Assembly: GCA_051881315.1 (NCBI GenBank) | Contig: JBJEPQ010000014.1 | Span: 1 to 14,066, forward strand | Length of the DNA stretch: 14,066 bases | Source of the DNA: CAG-488 sp051881315 | Lineage (GTDB): Bacteria; Bacillota; Clostridia; Oscillospirales; Acutalibacteraceae | Direction of reading: 5' to 3' | Shown here: positions 14,021 to 14,066 of the stretch, one piece after another | Position numbering within the stretch: position 1 is the stretch's first letter | Layout: every line of letters starts with the position of its first letter | The notes under the pieces: model-generated | What the model was told of the DNA's origin: nothing | Databases searched by the model: none | The model's input: the letters and a program-made list of their open reading frames with translations, nothing else | Position numbers and translations under genes: made by a program

Positions 14021-14066
14021 AGATTGTCAATCCAAGTGCAACACTTTTTTGATGTATTCATTAGGT
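14021..14066 (-). mobile_element. Probable end of an IS30-family insertion sequence, truncated by the window edge
   Basis: The sequence AGATTGTCAATCCAAGTGCAACAC resembles the terminal inverted repeats of IS30-type elements as I remember them. The repeat unit to its left stops matching its sister copy right after GCCTCC, as expected for an insertion point. Only one end is in the window, so the inverted-repeat partner and the target duplication cannot be seen. Confidence 0.42.
14027..14066 (-). CDS. C-terminal 12 codons of a putative IS30-family transposase
   Basis: The minus-strand frame reads PNEYIKKVLHLD and then TGA (14029-14027), overlapping the putative IS end. IS30-family transposases commonly end with a KTP-x-E-x(4-7)-LHL-type tail, which this fits. 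The fragment is very short, so this rests on pattern memory and on the overlap with the terminal repeat. Confidence 0.35.
   Translation of the reverse strand, partial: PNEYIKKVLHLD

Larger units (their letters stand above)
13589..14026. other. Repeat-rich non-coding region
   Basis: No gene is supported here. The stretch consists of palindromic REP-like elements, arrays of 7-base repeats in both orientations and diverged copies of a roughly 200-base unit, detailed in separate entries. Short A/T-rich linkers such as GCAGAAA...GCCTCC recur at the ends of the units. Confidence 0.8.

Overview
The window looks like chromosomal DNA of a gut or rumen Clostridia bacterium, most likely an Oscillospiraceae/Ruminococcaceae (Ruminococcus-like) species. 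Three things point there: a DnaD-type replication protein next to a DnaI/DnaC-like helicase loader (a Firmicutes trait), a huge secreted protein ending in a dockerin, and an intergenic palindromic repeat of a kind I recall from gut Clostridia. Genus-level placement is inference; no rRNA or tRNA marker is present.

Left half (1-6750, all minus strand): one tightly packed operon, read right to left as dnaD, dnaC/dnaI-like loader, tex, an OPA-like MFS transporter and rlmD (cut by the left edge). Gaps are 2-3 bases, or the genes overlap by 4 and 11 bases, so translation is probably coupled. Its likely promoter lies near 6789-6817. The operon mixes replication initiation/helicase loading (DnaD, DnaI-like), nucleic-acid and ribosome functions (Tex, RlmD) and one sugar-phosphate-type transporter.

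Middle (6751-12095): an AT-rich divergent intergenic region leads into a single 1630-codon gene with its own strong sigma-A-type promoter, ribosome binding site and intrinsic terminator. The product is a secreted repeat protein: signal peptide, two copies of a GLUG-repeat module, two copies of a beta-helix-like module, a linker and a C-terminal type I dockerin. No catalytic domain is recognisable, so it is probably a structural or adhesive cell-surface/cellulosome-type component.

Right part (12132-13588): a class I SAM-dependent methyltransferase, followed by a separately promoted regulator-like gene in which an XRE-type helix-turn-helix is fused to a complete desulfoferrodoxin (rubredoxin-like Cys4 site plus superoxide-reductase iron site). 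All iron ligands are kept, but the Glu-Lys pair normally used in superoxide reduction is missing. This looks like an iron or superoxide/redox sensor and is the most interesting gene here.

Right end (13589-14066): non-coding DNA made of palindromic REP-like elements and tandem 7-base repeats of the form NTTAGAC, arranged as three direct arrays and one inverted array. It is interrupted at about 14020 by what looks like the end of an IS30-type insertion sequence.
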